Counted from the first letter of the stretch, positions 35,786-49,740 are shown. The stretch: 64,000 nt of DNA from Opisthorchis felineus (GCA_004794785.1 SJOL01010112.1:30483-94482); one strand, 5' to 3'. Numbers and translations: made by a program. The notes: a model not told the origin generated them from the letters alone.

Positions 35786-38530
35786 GTTAGTTCGGACAAT
35801 TCTGTTCCTAAGCCCTTTTCCGATGCCATTGAAGTTGTCCGTTAATTCTTGTCTACTAGCATTGTATCAGTAGTGTAAATATACTATGCTCACATCTGAC
35901 GGTCTTGATAGGCATCAGCTATGGTTCTTTTGCTCGAGTTCAACAGTTCTCAATATGGAGTGATGGAGGCAGCAGGTCTGTCGACTTCCAAAACTTGTTA
36001 AAGCTATTCCAACTTAGTAAAGACTGCATATGAACCCTCCCGGAATCACAATCCACTGAGAGCTTTGTTTATCTGTTAGTTGGCCCTTAGCCACACACCT
36101 ACAGAAATTTTCGTTCAGGCTTCCGATCGAATGATGCTTTCGCTGGACCATGTGTATTCCCGTCGTTTTATTGCGAACACACACAAGAAGGCTATAGGTC
36201 CAAGAATTTAGGTCGGTGCACAAAGCGAACACTTTTCGTACCAGTTTAAGGCCGCCTCGCATAACCGTGTGGGTTGTCACATTAGAAAATCTGCATGCAA
36301 CTTCAGTTAAGTGACTAGTCCATTTCGGAGTTTCAGCTCATCATGTGGTTCACTAGCTCAGAGGACTGAAAGTCGTCAGCAAGGCGGGAAGCTTTGAAAT
36401 TCAGTGGTGTAACATGGCGGAAGGAAGCTACCTCGTTGTCTTGTTTCTTTGTGTGAACTAAACGTGGTTTGTGAAGAATAAAACCGACGGGTGTGAGAAT
36501 ATCTAGAATGATCTGTTTGCAAAGCTGATAAGGTTTCTGTCAGTCGCGTAGACATAGGGATGCTTGAATTAAAGGAGCTACTTTCAACCATGACTGGACT
36601 TTGCCAGTGCCAAGAGTTTTGCCAACAGTAAAATCTACTTGTTGCATGTGAGATGACTGACTGAACATTTACCCCAATGAACAAAGGAGAACTGATCACG
36701 GTGGATGTCAGTAATATGGCTAGCCATTAGTTTGATACATATTAGGTTCGCCGATTATTTCAAACGAAACGCCCAATACGCCTGAGTTACAGGGACGTCT
36801 GACAAAGCAACTCGATTTAGACATTGTTGGTTCGGTATGATTTAGGGGTACCTGAGTATTGTTCAGGATTCGCAATACCGGCTGAAAAATGAATTCCTGA
36901 AGTTTAGGTAGTTTGTACCTAACAAGAGCATTTTTCTCGAAAACTTAATTGGCAAGCTGGGGTTATCTGTATAAAACCGGTGAGTGTAGTTATTGGCACA
37001 TTTTCATATCATAGGATATCCCAGTTTCGTTGTGCATTGTAGGTAAAGAATGCTGTGCTCCCGTAGTGCACGGAAATGAGCTGGGGCTATGACGCTTTCT
37101 ACCGCAGGCTACGGTACCCTTGGAATGAAACCAAAACGCAGGTGTCAGGGAAGTCCTGTATTGCAGAAGTGACAAGCGTGACGCAAGCGATCAGGGGAAT
37201 CAACCAATCATGTTAAGCGAACGTAGTCATCTTTCGCGGCGACCTGTCCAATCGTGAACAAACATGACACATGTATTGATTAATCGATCGATAAGCGAAC
37301 CAGCCGAAAGCGTGCATGACATGATCCGTGTTTTGGCGCAACCTGGGGAAACAATATAAATCAGCGCTTATTTGGGATTCCTTCTAACAATTAGTTTTGA
37401 CGTGGTTCTGTATGATTCAGTGTTTGAAAAGTGAGATCCAATCCACCAGTTTCCCTGGTAGATTCCTTACTCACCGATGCATTACCAATCATTCAATGCG
37501 TCTAGTTGTTCAGACCTCCTAGAGTCAACAACAGTCAAAGTGTAGAAAACCCAGTGACTTCAGTGAGTGAACTAATTTAGACAGTCGGAACTTGATGCAA
37601 CGAAATTGTGATTTCGAAAAGAAACTTTGATAGCAGATAGACCGTTCCTTCTTGTACTTTGGAACAGCACAGCAGTTTGGAATACACTTACTTCGATTTG
37701 ATGCAAATGACCATAGTGAAACACATGCGATGCAGCATCCAATCACCCTATTATACTGATTTTTTCCGAACATAAAGTACAGGAGTTAAACCCTGAAAAC
37801 TTGGAGTTGGCCGAGCTCAATTGGATGTTGATGCTCAGTGGTCCCAAGAGTGCAGTCATTTATTTGGTGATCGCCTTAAATACTATTTCGTCAGGTTACT
37901 AGGTTTCCCGAGCCTAGAAAACCGAGGTTGGGTTGGAAACGCGGGCCTCTCGGTTAGTAGCAGCTCACACCTCAAACTTCGGACGCTTTCGAAGTCGCAT
38001 TCAGAGTTGACTTATTATGGAAATAAATTAGGTGATATAGCCAACTTGACAGCTAGAGATGCCAACACCTTGTTACCATGCAACTCACCTTTTTTATCTG
38101 CTGAGATGTTTCCTTTTTTGATGACAAATGTTCAGTTCATAATAACTGTGCGAAATGTACACAGTATATCTCCTGGCTTTGGGGAGTTTGACGGAAAATT
38201 GTCCTCTACTAAATAGTGCCTCTCCGCGGGGGGTTTCATCCAATGAACAAGCAGCGAATGCAGGTCGCAAAAACATATGTTTGAGAAACGGAATATCCGT
38301 GCGTTTGTGCATCATTGCAGCCAACGTCCCATTTATTCATAACAAGTCAGCTGTGTCACCACACATTCTGTACATCTGGCTAACTACGGTGGGTCTGAGT
38401 ATCTCAACGACGACAACAACAACAACTTCTCTAGCCAAACTTCGTCAAAACACTTCTATGTTTCGCCTGCAACCTTGTTTTTGCACGTGGGGCTTACCTC
38501 TGTTATTTCTTGTGTTGTGTCTTGTTGACA
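35786..38530 (+). other. MAP1 intron G-H, first part
   Basis: There is no recognisable gene. A small (CGA/CAA) trinucleotide tract lies at 38408-38426. The TATA-like AATATAAATC near 37353, with the inverted CCAAT box upstream, has no attached reading frame. Confidence 0.6.
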
Positions 38531-38534
38531 GTGG

Positions 38535-38870
38535 TCCAACTTCTATGTCAGTCCTTGACTTCATGCTTCGCTCACTATGGTATATCGCAAGGCAAGTTAC
38601 CTTGAGACAGCCCTTTATGGAGACAAAGGAAGATCATTACAACTGTGTTTATAGAGTCATCACAGAATGTTCCACAAGGTCGCGCAAGAATCTTTGTAAG
38701 GGGGTGAGAAGCGCCGAGCGCCAGAGGCTTGACCCATATTTGCTGACATTCTGACCAATCAAGGCATGCCTTCGTCTAGCCCGTAGCCCGCACATGACAC
38801 ATCCGTCCAATCGGCGTGATGTTCAGTTATTGAGAGCGGCTGGTCTCTGGAAACCTTGGCACAAATGTTT
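38535..38870 (+). repeat. Dispersed repeat family D, copy 2
   Basis: The direct-orientation partner of 30890-31210, with the same blocks in the same order (GGAGACAAAGGAAGATCATT, TCACAGAATG, GCTGACATTCTGACCAATCA, AGCCCGCACATGACACATCC, GCGTGATGTTCAGTTATTGA). Confidence 0.7.
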
Positions 38871-39432
38871 CTGAACACCATGTCGCGAAGTTGTGATACG
38901 CCATTCTAGCACATACACAAACCGTTTTTTGAACCTCATTCCATCGCTTGCTCTGTTCGCTTCTGCAAGTGGACTGGATCAAAAGCTGTTAAACACTACA
39001 AGTATTCAAATTAGCAAATTGAATTTCATACAATGGCAGTCTTTGGATGGATCTATTTACCGCAGTCCCCTTTGGTGTTTTCACGAGGCACGTAATTACC
39101 AAACAGAACTCAGTGAACGCTTGCCAAATTCTAGTACACCAACGATTACACTTATCTCATTATCTCGTCGCGCGAGTCAGGACGAACGGTGAACGATCAT
39201 CACTGTAACTACAACGTTCGCCTTACTGACGAAGGTATCATCGTGTTAGAGCAACAAACCTTCATTCCCTGGGTATCAGGGGTGTTCATATATCCTACGG
39301 GTGTTTCACCAGAAACGAGCGTAAATAGTGCATTATTGAGGTGTTTTTGTGACATCAATTCGATAGGTTTCAAGCTTACTTCTTTCGCTCAGGTGATAAA
39401 TGTCCTATCCAATTCCTCTCTTGCCTCTTTAG
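38871..39432 (+). other. End of MAP1 intron G-H
   Basis: The open frame running through here is intronic read-through into the last exon. The acceptor is ttgcctctttag. Confidence 0.65.
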
Positions 39433-39683
39433 ATGTGGAACATCTCTGTCGAACATCCTCGTCAGATACTACTCCCAATACAATCACTATCTTGCCCACA
39501 GACGAACCGTATGAATGGACTTGTTGGCTTCGCACACCATGTGGACGTTTGGACCGCGAGACTGGTGAATCCCGCCTGCAAGCAAGTGGATTCCACGTGT
39601 TACCTGCAGCCAGTCTGTGCGACATTGAATATTCAGCTGGTAACGTGGCCTTCCGTTGCGAGGGTGTGCGTGTGGACTTCTAG
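39433..39683 (+). CDS. MAP1-like protein, last exon H (conserved C-terminus and stop)
   Basis: The exon joins exon G as ...W-G-P-H-D-V-E-H. It then reads NTITILPTDEPYEW, a ~25-residue variable stretch, and GFHVLPAAS followed by F-R-C-E-G-V-R-V-D-F and TAG. In the family the final block is V-T-L-I-P-T-H-D-S...W, then a hydrophobic V-L-A-S-S-like strand and a terminal F-P-A-C-K-I-E-L; the match is in order and at the right distance from the end. This completes the gene on the 3' side. No AATAAA signal was seen in the next kilobase, so the 3' UTR end is unknown. Confidence 0.9.
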
Positions 39684-42165
39684 TGGGCCTCTGCTGGGCC
39701 ACTGCTGATAGTCCGTAAAACTCGTCAACCGCCAGTCTCGATCTGTTGCGTCCTTTTGAATACGGATATCAAAGACGAGCAATTCCGCGAAGACGAGTTA
39801 CAGATATATCAGTTACCTCAGTTTCCACACAATTTCTCCATTTCCTCGTAGTTGACTTCGGGAGGTCTGTCTCTCTTCTTTTCATTAAGTCATAATTGTA
39901 CCATCAGCGCCAAAAAGAATGCCATCTCTTCGCTAGTTCGCCTGGATGAACATGCATTTGCCACTGTTGTCGTCGTCGTCGTCCTCGTTGTCTACGTTTT
40001 ACCTCTCGTGTTTCTTCGCGCAACCATCCAGTATACTGTTTTGCCGTACGCCGTGGCCACCACTAGATGACCGTTCAATGCTTTGTCATGTTTGTCGGCT
40101 CTCACCCACCCACCGCCCACTCACATCACCTTGTGCCTCACGACGAATTCGTGCTTTACTGGCCTAGTATGCAATCCATGCAGCCAATCACCCGCGATGT
40201 TTTTTTTTCGCTCGTTGGCACTTGATGCCATCTGACCTTCCGGTCGTCAGTTAATGAATTGTTCTTGATCCGGTTGGTACTTCTCCATTTCGTTTTGTTT
40301 CGCTGCACCCTATATCCGCATACATACATTCAAAACTAGGTTTCATCCTGTCCTCAATGTCGGTCGACGACCGTGCTTTTTCATTTTGATTTGTTTTTAT
40401 TTCTTCTCGACTGTTCGCGCCTATATGTGGATGCTTTTCCGTAGTTCAGAACCATGCCATCGATTGAGTTGGACGGCTGTGTTTTTCATCCGATGCTGCC
40501 CATATACTTTGTGCTTGTTCTCTTCCATCGTTGTTCACGTGTTCTTTCGTTTGTTTCTTGGTCAGTCTCATTTGATCAACGAAGGTCATCTGTGACGCGA
40601 ATGCCTTTCAATTGTTTTGACAATGGAAACGGCTTTGATATCGATATTGACTCCTGTGTTGATGAACGGCGTTCTAACTCGTTTTTTCTTAACAAGGTGC
40701 TTGCCTCCTAACCGATAATTTTGGAGATGTAGCAGTACCCGTATTTAACTATTTATATATTCCTAAACACCCAAACGTCCCACCTGAGCAACGCTGAAAA
40801 TAACGGTGCATTGGAGATCAAATGTAGCGCGAATCAGAAGGTTCAAGGATGCTATTTTTAGTAGGATAGGTACCGTGCCGTATTTCCAAAGTAACATTGC
40901 CTAATAATAACGAGCTACTTGCATATACCCCAGTCCAGGCTTTGAGTGTTTTGTAATTTGGGGAATTTGTGCTACAAATTATTGATTAGTGTGATCCACC
41001 TCACTCCAAGTCGAATTGCACTCAGGTTCTGTTAGGCGGAATCCCACACGGATCCCGCTTTACTGCTCGCAGTTAGGCGCTGCTACTGCCGAGGAGCCTA
41101 TCTCGCACAAGATTGACCAAAAGTTCGGGACGTTTTCCGGTCCGGCATCAAGCCGAGATCTGATTGGTCGAAAGTCTGGACCCAACAGCAATCATGACCC
41201 AGTTTGGCCGAATGCCGATTTCCAGTGGCGTATCCAGAGGGCGTCAGAATTTCCATAAGGCTGTCGCCGCTTACACTATATATATGACGCGCTATACAAG
41301 TGTTCTTGACTCGGTTTTGGGCGTTAATATGCCTTGCGCACCTTCTGTGGTTGTTTTGACGGGAACGCTGGCTTGGGCTTTCCAGACCGAGAAATAAGCA
41401 GGTTCTGATAATGGGTGATCGTTGGGACTTTGTTTTCCTCCACTTTTGTTTGCCAAAGATCTTGAAACGGCTTTATCCGGACTCGTTGTTTAGCTCCGTG
41501 CAGAAGCTTATTTGCGCCGTCTGAAAACAGGAGTCCCATCTGTACATTTCTGTCGTTGTTTATGGAGAGCGCAAACTACCGGATCGTTACGCTGATCAAG
41601 GTCGCATCAGTGGTCTCTGTCAGCTTCTCGCCGAACGCTTTGTCCGACTTTGCCAAAGCGTAATGAGAAACAGTAGCCTATATGGGAACCCGCTGACCAC
41701 TGTTCTTTCACATGTTATTGTAAAACGTAACACTGATGCCCCCCCCCCCCCAGTACTTTGTGGAAAAATGGAGGCAGGCCAACAAAGGGAAACCGTTCGA
41801 GCATGTCACAATATCACCCAGTTAACTCGTGCTTGTCACACTCAAATATGGTGAATATCAGTGGTCCAATTAAACATCACAGTCGAAAAATCATACCAAG
41901 TGAATTTTCGTCGCTTTCTTGGAGGTATCTAAGGAAAATTTTTCAAACACTCATACAAAACTGAACTTTCCTTAAACGGGTACAACCACAGTTTGCTTTG
42001 TATTCATTTTCGAGACGAAGCATTTTGGCATTCTTCACGATCTTTCTGTCAGAAGGAAAACGGTGCCAGGCTGTGGCAGTTTAATGACGTAGAAAGCACT
42101 GCTATAGACCGAGGTGTTTAACGTCCGTAGGCCAGGTTGAATAAAGTTTGGAAACTAAATGATAT
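39684..42165 (+). other. Region downstream of MAP1, probably 3' UTR then intergenic
   Basis: No gene is recognised. It includes a (GTC)n-like tract (39966-39989) and a C13 run (41739-41751). The open frames at 39.85-41.9 kb lack similarity and adjacent splice or start context. Confidence 0.6.
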
Positions 42166-42169
42166 TCTC

Positions 42170-42290
42170 GCAAAATCACATGCTAAATGGCGTTGTCTCC
42201 TGTGGACGAAACGTTTGCATGCTAATCTCCAAGGTCAGCGAACAGATCAACAGCCGTCTGTTCAACCACGAGTAAAAGAAATGTTTTTGG
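42170..42290 (+). repeat. Dispersed repeat family B, copy 4
   Basis: It contains GTGGACGAAACGTTTGCATG and then AAGGTCAGCGAACAGATCAACAG, the same order as the 7.33 and 27.6 kb copies. Confidence 0.6.
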
Positions 42291-43500
42291 AAGATTCACA
42301 ATCTCAGAATAGTTGGAACTGCCACAATCATTGATAATGGTAATCAGACCATTGCATACTTTCCTGACATTCCCACACACACACAACGATAAAAGAATTT
42401 CTTGTTAAAGAATTGTTGAAACCATCTCTCAGAAATAGGCTCCGAATGAGCTCTTTCTGTTATCTGGATATACAAGCTGTGTTTCACACAAAGATCGCTG
42501 TTCTACAGCATTTTCCAACTCCTATAGTTATGCCTCCGACATCTGTGAATGTTACTCTACTTGATTTAAAAGAACATTTAACATAGCTGTGATATAAATT
42601 ATCGCTGTAGAAACTGGACAACAAGCCAATGCAACACACCCAGTGCTTCATTTGCTTACTCCATTTTCCCATCATCCAATGTTCAACATTTTGTCATAAT
42701 TTCAGAGCATACATCCACCGATTTGGATTTCCCTTTAGGTCTAGCTAGCCAAGACATAAATGAAACTCTTTCGACATAGGGAGCACGCGCCAATGGAAAA
42801 CATGCAGGTACGTCTCGCTGATGCATCCAAGTTTGTCTCAGTTCCACGTACTCAAGGTCAATAAATATTTCGGCATGCATTACGATTGAAGTGACCAAAT
42901 CGTATGTCGCTGAAAACATCCGAAGATACCGAAATTTTCTTCAATCAAGCACATAAGACAAAGGAGGTACTTCATGTTTCCCGCCTCTCTAAAGAAGATA
43001 CGACCATTTTCGAAGAGAAAACTCAGTTTCCCCTGTGGACGTTTTCTCCGCAGAGGGAACGAAAGGAGATTAGCCTGAGACAGAATAAAGTGTTATGCAG
43101 TGGAACGTTTGAGAATCAAAACGGAGGCAGTCTGAGGATCACCTGGTAGCAGGCTATTCTGCAATTTCAAGATGAAGCTATACTACTCGTCCCCTACTAG
43201 TAACCATGTGCTTCGTCGGAAATCTGTTCTTCCCTTTTTCGAACGTTCCCATAGGTGACTACTAATAAGGATTTTGTGTTGCAATTCTTTCAGCAAACAA
43301 AATATGGTACGTTTTTGGCAGCGGAAAATTTTTGCGCTCCTCTTGACTTTGGGCTTCAAATAGGTTTCAACCTTTAGGAGTTTTCCGTTTTCACTATACA
43401 GTGATCAGCCAGATTTGGTATTTTCCGGGGCATAGCTGCCATGCCACCCGAATAAAACAGGGGCTGAGATATTACTTGTACACTCATCTGCATATTCATT
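42291..43500. other. Intergenic, nothing recognised
   Basis: There are short frames only, none with family similarity, and no clear repeat. Confidence 0.6.
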
Positions 43501-43720
43501 CGATTTTGACGGAAGACTTGTCTGGAATTCAGTTGAATCTTTCGTTTATGAAGTTCTCAATATATGCTGCACCAGACCACCTCATGTTTTCAGTTGGTAC
43601 GATATTCGAGATATCGCAATATATTGTATAGACGTAATACACTGCCCATAAGGTTGCTGAAGACTCTTTGGCAGCCCTTCTTGAGGCTCATTAGGTAGAC
43701 ACAAGAACTGAGGTACTACT
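43500..43720. repeat. Retrozyme-like repeat unit with deleted ribozyme core
   Basis: It starts with the family's GAATTCAGTTGAATCTTTCG block, then CTCATGTTTTCAGTTGGTACG and the CATAAGGTTGCTGAAGACTC block. On the minus strand the hammerhead 5' half remains (CUAAUGAGCCUC, loop, AAGGGC), but the GAAA-CCGGUC segment is gone. An inactivated copy. Confidence 0.7.
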
Positions 43721-43854
43721 GTGTTGCTCACGCCCGGACCATGTAGCCGAATAGTTAGTGTTATGTTTGCACCATGGACTTGCCTATCCGTGGCTTCGGT
43801 TTTTCGACCACTGCAAAGCAAGTTTACATATAATGGTGAAATAAACCCATTTGC

Positions 43855-44105
43855 AAGTTAAGTTCGTGTAACCAGGGGACTTAAATGAGTCCCAGGTGAA
43901 TGTGCTGCACAAATGCTGCCTCACGTCTTGGTTGGCATGGTATTCAAGATGTCACAGTATATCTTCCTCAAACAGCACATTACTCACAACGTAGCCGATA
44001 ACGGTTTGACACCCCCCAACGGTTTCACATTTCTTGGTGTCCTCAAGCAGGCCCGAATCCCAAGTCTCCATTAAGCTTGTGCACTACTTGAACAGACTGG
44101 TCCGT
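43855..44105. repeat. Retrozyme-like repeat unit, second diverged copy
   Basis: It lies about 130 bp after the previous unit in the same orientation: GCCTCACGTCTTGG, GGTATTCAAGATGTCACAG, and on the minus strand CUGCUUGAG, ACCAAGAA, and GUGAAACCGUUG. The ribozyme core is recognisable but mutated. With the previous unit it forms a decayed tandem pair. Confidence 0.6.
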
Positions 44106-47100
44106 TGTGAGGAACAGGGATGGAAAACTCGAGACATGTTGTCTCGCACCACTGGAACAGCGATAAAAATGACTTCATAAAACGAAGAAAGGTGCACCTG
44201 AGCACTCACTCTGTAATCACAGAATCTAGAATGCAATGGAATGAAAATGTAAGCGCATTTGGGAGGTCATTGGGGAACAAGTCTGAATGCTTGGTAACCT
44301 CATAAGCAAAGCCACTACAGGTAGCCGGTATCTGGTATATCCTGGGTGACGGTCGCACACGGCCATGGGTAACAGGTGAGGGGCTAGGGAGACGCCTTCA
44401 TTGGAATTAATGTAATAAGTATACAAGGAGAGAATGTGATTAACGAATGCACTTCACTAAAACTTATGGCGGACTCTTTGTCCTCGGGCTTGAGTTGATA
44501 TCATGCTGCCGGACGAAGGGATCTACCATCTTGTAGATATTTGACCGCAATTACTGTGCCATTCCCAATGAATTTGAACAACAGCGTTTAGAACGATCAT
44601 GTGCAATATCTGGTTGACTTTTTTCGTCAGTTATGAGTGCATTCATGGTAAAACAAACCATTCAAAATAGAACACAGCCTCCTCCGTACACATCCCGCCC
44701 TCTTGAATTCGGTACGATTCGATCGCGATATGAATATGGTAATCCATCTGATCTTCACCCGCTGCAAGCGAATAGACACTGTACTGATACTCACTTCGCA
44801 TAGTGTTTGCATCTTAAAGTACGCCGCGCTGCGTGGATCGAAACACGGTCTTCCAGTATGTGACACCTCAGTCCGACACTACACTTACGGTTGAGAAGTA
44901 TTCGCTGAGAGTCTGTTTGGCGTGTTCTCCGAGTTCCTATCATTTCATCTTTCTCCTGTGCCTAAAACTGAACACGTGGTGTCATCGCAAATGTCCTAGG
45001 TGTAAAGTGCTCATTTTCAGGGATAACAAAACACTGCCATGGTTTTGTCGAATGGTCTGGCTGCGTTTTTTCTTCAATATAAATGATGTCACCTTTATCC
45101 AGTCTTATATTGCGGCAGACGAGTTTTGTAGGAAATGAGTTCATCCCGCAGGAGAGTTGTTCTTTCTACCCCCATTCGGGGATCACATTCCTTCACATAA
45201 AAGTGCGTGTTGATCAGGTATTCCTTCAGACTCTTCTCAGGATTTGAGTGTTTTACGTGCACTCGGGAGATGAGCCGAAATGCTACTGATGTTCTCTATG
45301 AGTTGCCAAAATCAATCAGAATTGCAACAAAACTGCTGTTCATCGATTTGTTAAACTACACTCGGTAGTGCTTTTTGAGCGTTCGGAAAGGTGTACCTTC
45401 GTATGGCCTGCCCAGTTTGTTCAGTACGGACAGGTGAAAGAGCAAGCATAAACCACGGCTTCTAAACCACGTACTTTATTTCGTTGTTAGAGTCATAAAA
45501 CTGATGATATGGTGGTGTATGGTTGTAATGCATATGGTCGAAATGCTGAATTTATGCATTAATGGATCTTTATGCTGTTGTTAGAAAGGAGAATCGGCTC
45601 TGGGAGATCTTGAAATAAAAGGCCAAGTTACATGTAGCATGAACGAAAAGGTAAGCCTGGAGGCGGACTGAAACCACCGACCTCCTTCACATCGACCTGG
45701 TGCTCTACGAACGGAACTGTCGAGGACGCTTTCTTCTCGTCAAGCTGATTCATCAGAGCTACATCTGAGGGGATGAACAGTTAAGATCTGTCAGCGTGTG
45801 ACTTCTACAGTGGGCCAGAGGTTGGTATCGTTCAGATACCCAAACGATTTTGGGGCAACTCAGAGAAGCCAGAGGAAGATATAGTATGTCTTGAAATGAT
45901 AAGCGCAAGTATGCATTACATGACTGAAGAGGCAAGCAATTGGATGTAAGCTGTTATTATAGTTTTCTAGTCCAGTCCGCTTCGGTTTGGACTAACTAGA
46001 ATAGTGGCGCCAACAGAGTGGGAATCTTTTCAAGCGAAACTGCTATGATTACCAATTCTACAAACCCCGCAATCACTTTCGCATAACAACCCGACGGAAT
46101 CAGTGAGGGACAGCAGACAACCAATAGAAAATCGACACCAAGTGTGGGCAAACAATGTGAGACACTAAGCGAAATATTGACGAATTTCATGGTGGTTTAT
46201 TTAAGTTAAAGCGCAAGACTGAATTTCAACCGATCATAAAAGAGTTGAGCCATCCGACTTTCAGTAGACTGCATCATTATAAATAGATCAAATGTCCGAT
46301 CTAATCCCCAAACTGTGCACTAGTAACCCGTTCCTTTGGGTTTTTCACTGAAGCATTAGTCATCTTGACATTCTACCTGCACGGTTTATTAGGTGTTGAT
46401 GTGCGGTTCCCCGGTACTTCATGCCGAAGCATCAAGCACAATCGAGAGGATAAATTCGCACACAGAGGGTGTGTGAACTGATGTTTGCCAAGTGATCCAT
46501 GTTAACATTTCGAGCCATTTCGAGCCCGTAAGTAGATCACTGAATTTTAGAGGCCTAGCAACAACCCTTGATGTTCTGTTGATTCAACCAACAGCCGGAT
46601 GTTCAAGGTGTGCCTGTTTCTTGCTTGAAACAGAACCCATAGGTTTTCTTGAACAACATGGAATTCGTCTTCTTCCACCGTCTCTGTTCTTCGTAAACGC
46701 TGCTAAAACATTCTACAATCATTAGAAGTACATTCTTCCTGTTCTGGTACACAGTGGGCTATCTCTGGACACGATAAGTTGCAGCTTGACTAATGCCGAC
46801 ATCAAAACCGTTCATGATATCTGTCATTTGTGACGATTGCTTGTCGCTACCTTCTGATTCTTAGTGTTGAGTCATCTCAGTACTGGATGAGTACAAAGTA
46901 ACACTTCTACATAACTGTGTGCTCCTCCGCAACATCTATGCGGGCCATTTGAATCAATCAAAGATTGAAATGATTGATCCAAAGCATGCCATCGCAGATC
47001 ACACATGAAAACTTGGGTATTGGTCGAAAGCTGTCCCTCTACACCTTAAACCATACAAGATTAGCCGTTCAGATGAGATGATCCAGGTGTGCTGGGAAAC

Positions 47101-49600
47101 CCTCATTGAATTAGTAATAACGCGGTCAACTGACATCTTGATACGACTGAGAGTGCACGCTACTGGTTAGATCCAATTAGAGTGATGCTCTCCTCTAGTG
47201 CTTCGCTGGTTTGCCGCTGACTAATGGAACCAAGCCCGTTGCAACAGGATGATGGCTAATCCAACGGCAGTGTTTTGCAAGAAAAACTGTTGAGTTTCAA
47301 AACATCAGCACACTTGTCAGCTAATGTCCTCGTCGTGATTTCGGTCCAGTCCCATTCAGTGATTGCTTTTCCGTAACATTCCAATCGCTTCTGGGCTTCC
47401 ATAGCAGAATTAAGCACCACTGAAATTGTCTTGAGTATGCACTCGCCTGTCGTTAATTTTAATCACCATTAGTTTGGAACTAGAGAATTTGGAGATAGAT
47501 TTGAACCCACTGCATTCTAGCCAATATGTGGTAAGCGTCTCTTCTGAGCGACGAATGACTGGTTGGCTGTGGTCAAATTCATCCCAAGTAGAATGATTCT
47601 AAAACGACTGGTTAATCACACTCAGTTCATCAGGCGATGCCATTTAGAGGAAAACAGTTGACGTTACCTTCATCAGGCTATCCAGATGGTGAGCGGTGAG
47701 TTTCCAAAGTGTACAAAGGCCGTCCAACCTCTGGTGTGCAATTTAAACGAATAAGAGGTCTTGCGGTTTTCTTAAACTAATGCTTAGTGAGACGCCTTTA
47801 CAACAGAAAACATGTACGTGAAAATTATGATCTCTAAAGCTTACTTAAGAAAAGACATTGTTCGATTCATTCAGTCGTTCCCACCTTGGTCACTGTGCAC
47901 CTTTCCGCCCTGCTGTCCACTTGAGTCTAAGACCACGTCCTGGCATGATGCCTAGTCGACACGATACAACGTCAAACCTGTTCAGCTTTAACAGCATGTT
48001 CACTGATGAATCAGAAAGTGGAATGATCTGAGTGCGATTGTCTGGATTCCCCGGGTAGCTTCGGTGTTTAACTGGACTGTCTGGAACTAACTAACTGTTT
48101 TCCTCAACTTGGCCATTCAAGGCCCCTTCACTCTTTCAACAAAACGTGCGTAGCCGTCAGTTTGAAATCCAGCTATATATTCAAGACAGTGTCTATCGAT
48201 TTAGTTCAGCCGTGGAATTACTCAGAATTTCGTGATACTTGGATCCATTTAACTCCGCTTTTAATCATCATCCCTTACTTTCCTACCGACAAACCGGCTT
48301 AACGGGTAGGTGGCTCCACGGACGCTTAATAACTGCTCGTCAATTCTGTTCTGTATAATTTGTATAATTTGCACCCATCTGAAAATTCAGGTTCATCCAA
48401 CACTCTGGCCTTACGTGCCAGAGTTCCGGAGGTCAAATCCCGCTACTCCGTAGGATCCGTAGCAATGGTAAACATTTAGGCTAACGGAAACGCCTTTCGT
48501 TTTTGGGTAGTATGATCGAAGCAATTGCAGCCCGACAGAAAGAAGACAGCTCTAAAGAATACGATGAAAATACAAAGTTCAAAAATTGTGTAACTGTTGA
48601 AAAAATGATCGATTGATAGCTTATCCCAGTTTGATACCAGGGCGTCACTGTTTTGCTTTGCGTCTTGCCAGTCTAGTACCTTAGTTCGCCTTGAGCTTTA
48701 ATGCGTAATGAGTTTAGGAAGTGCTTAGAGGTACTCTTCAAGGAAGGTGGTTTAGAAGCGACAGGCTTCATCATATAACAAGTTGACAACGACTGCCAGT
48801 GAACTGGACTAACACATATCAGACCCAGTCTCTTTGTATGCATGCAAACCCCCTCTTGTGCATCCAAGGGAATGACCAGCCTCTGTGGAGTTTTCTGCTG
48901 AATAGTGTCCGATTGATAGATGGCATCCAAAGTTGACTATCACTGGTGCAAAAATAAGTCAACCAAATACCGCAAAATCATCATATTCGGGCCGAGTGAA
49001 ATTGTACTTCCTTTCTGCAGGCAATCGAAACAAGGGACGCATGTGAAAACACTAACTCCAACCCCTGATCTCTAAGTGAATACGGAACTATGACGGGAAA
49101 CTTTCGCATCCTTCTACTTTTTTATTATCAAATATTTTTTATTAAATTCCTGTTTAGAGTTTGACTGTGGTTAGAACTGTATGCACGGTAATTTTGACCG
49201 TGTTCACTAGAAATTTTAGTCTGGTTCAAGTGCGGGGACAAGTGTGAATCCCCGAGGTTGTTCTCACAAGCGTCACTGAGACCGCCTAGGAATGAACTAT
49301 TGGTAGTTCCCCATCTCGGTACTATTAGGTTAATTGTGACAATTTCTAGTTAAGCGGCGTGATCGCGTGGGTTTCACTAGGCAAATGGGCTCTTCATACT
49401 TAACTGCTTCTAACGGCCTGCTTGCATCGTGACGGATGCAGATTCAACGGACGGCCAAGATTAACCATCGTGTCTCCAACCCAAGTTAATTTTGGTCAGA
49501 TTTGGCCTTAAGGGTTTCCTTAATATGGAGAGCACGTTTTCACATGCGGTAATCGATGATTAGTGTTACTGCCCGAACGGCATTCCGACCCCCAGATCGA
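44106..49600. other. Long intergenic stretch, no supported gene
   Basis: 5.5 kb without any frame that matches a family I know. A few sites look loosely tRNA-like (about 45.66 kb and 48.41 kb) but lack a full A/B box pair. Frames at 44.8-45.1 kb and 48.7-48.9 kb were considered and not accepted. Confidence 0.6.
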
Positions 49601-49607
49601 CTGTCCG

Positions 49608-49740
49608 TTTATTGGTCACTTGTTGCGTGCATCCGATTGGTCCATAGCCACTACATAAAGGTGGATAGTTGGACTGAAAATGCAGCTTGGTGTCTTCACG
49701 GCCCGTTGGATCCAAGCCGGGGCTAGAAAGGAAGGAAAAC
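49608..49740 (+). promoter_or_regulatory. Candidate core promoter and 5' UTR of the tetraspanin gene
   Basis: Two inverted CCAAT boxes (ATTGG at 49611 and 49636) lie ahead of a TATA-like ACATAAAGG at 49653, 88 bases upstream of the ATG. The spacing suits a short 5' UTR without an extra exon. Similar CCAAT/TATA-like pairs occur elsewhere in the window without a gene, so the assignment is tentative. Confidence 0.35.

Noticed and set aside
44833..45144. Overlapping frames on both strands near 45 kb
   Set aside because: Neither strand shows a domain; similar lengths are frequent in this DNA.
48673..48930. 85-codon minus-strand frame
   Set aside because: No family recognised, no neighbouring exons, no repeat partner in the window.
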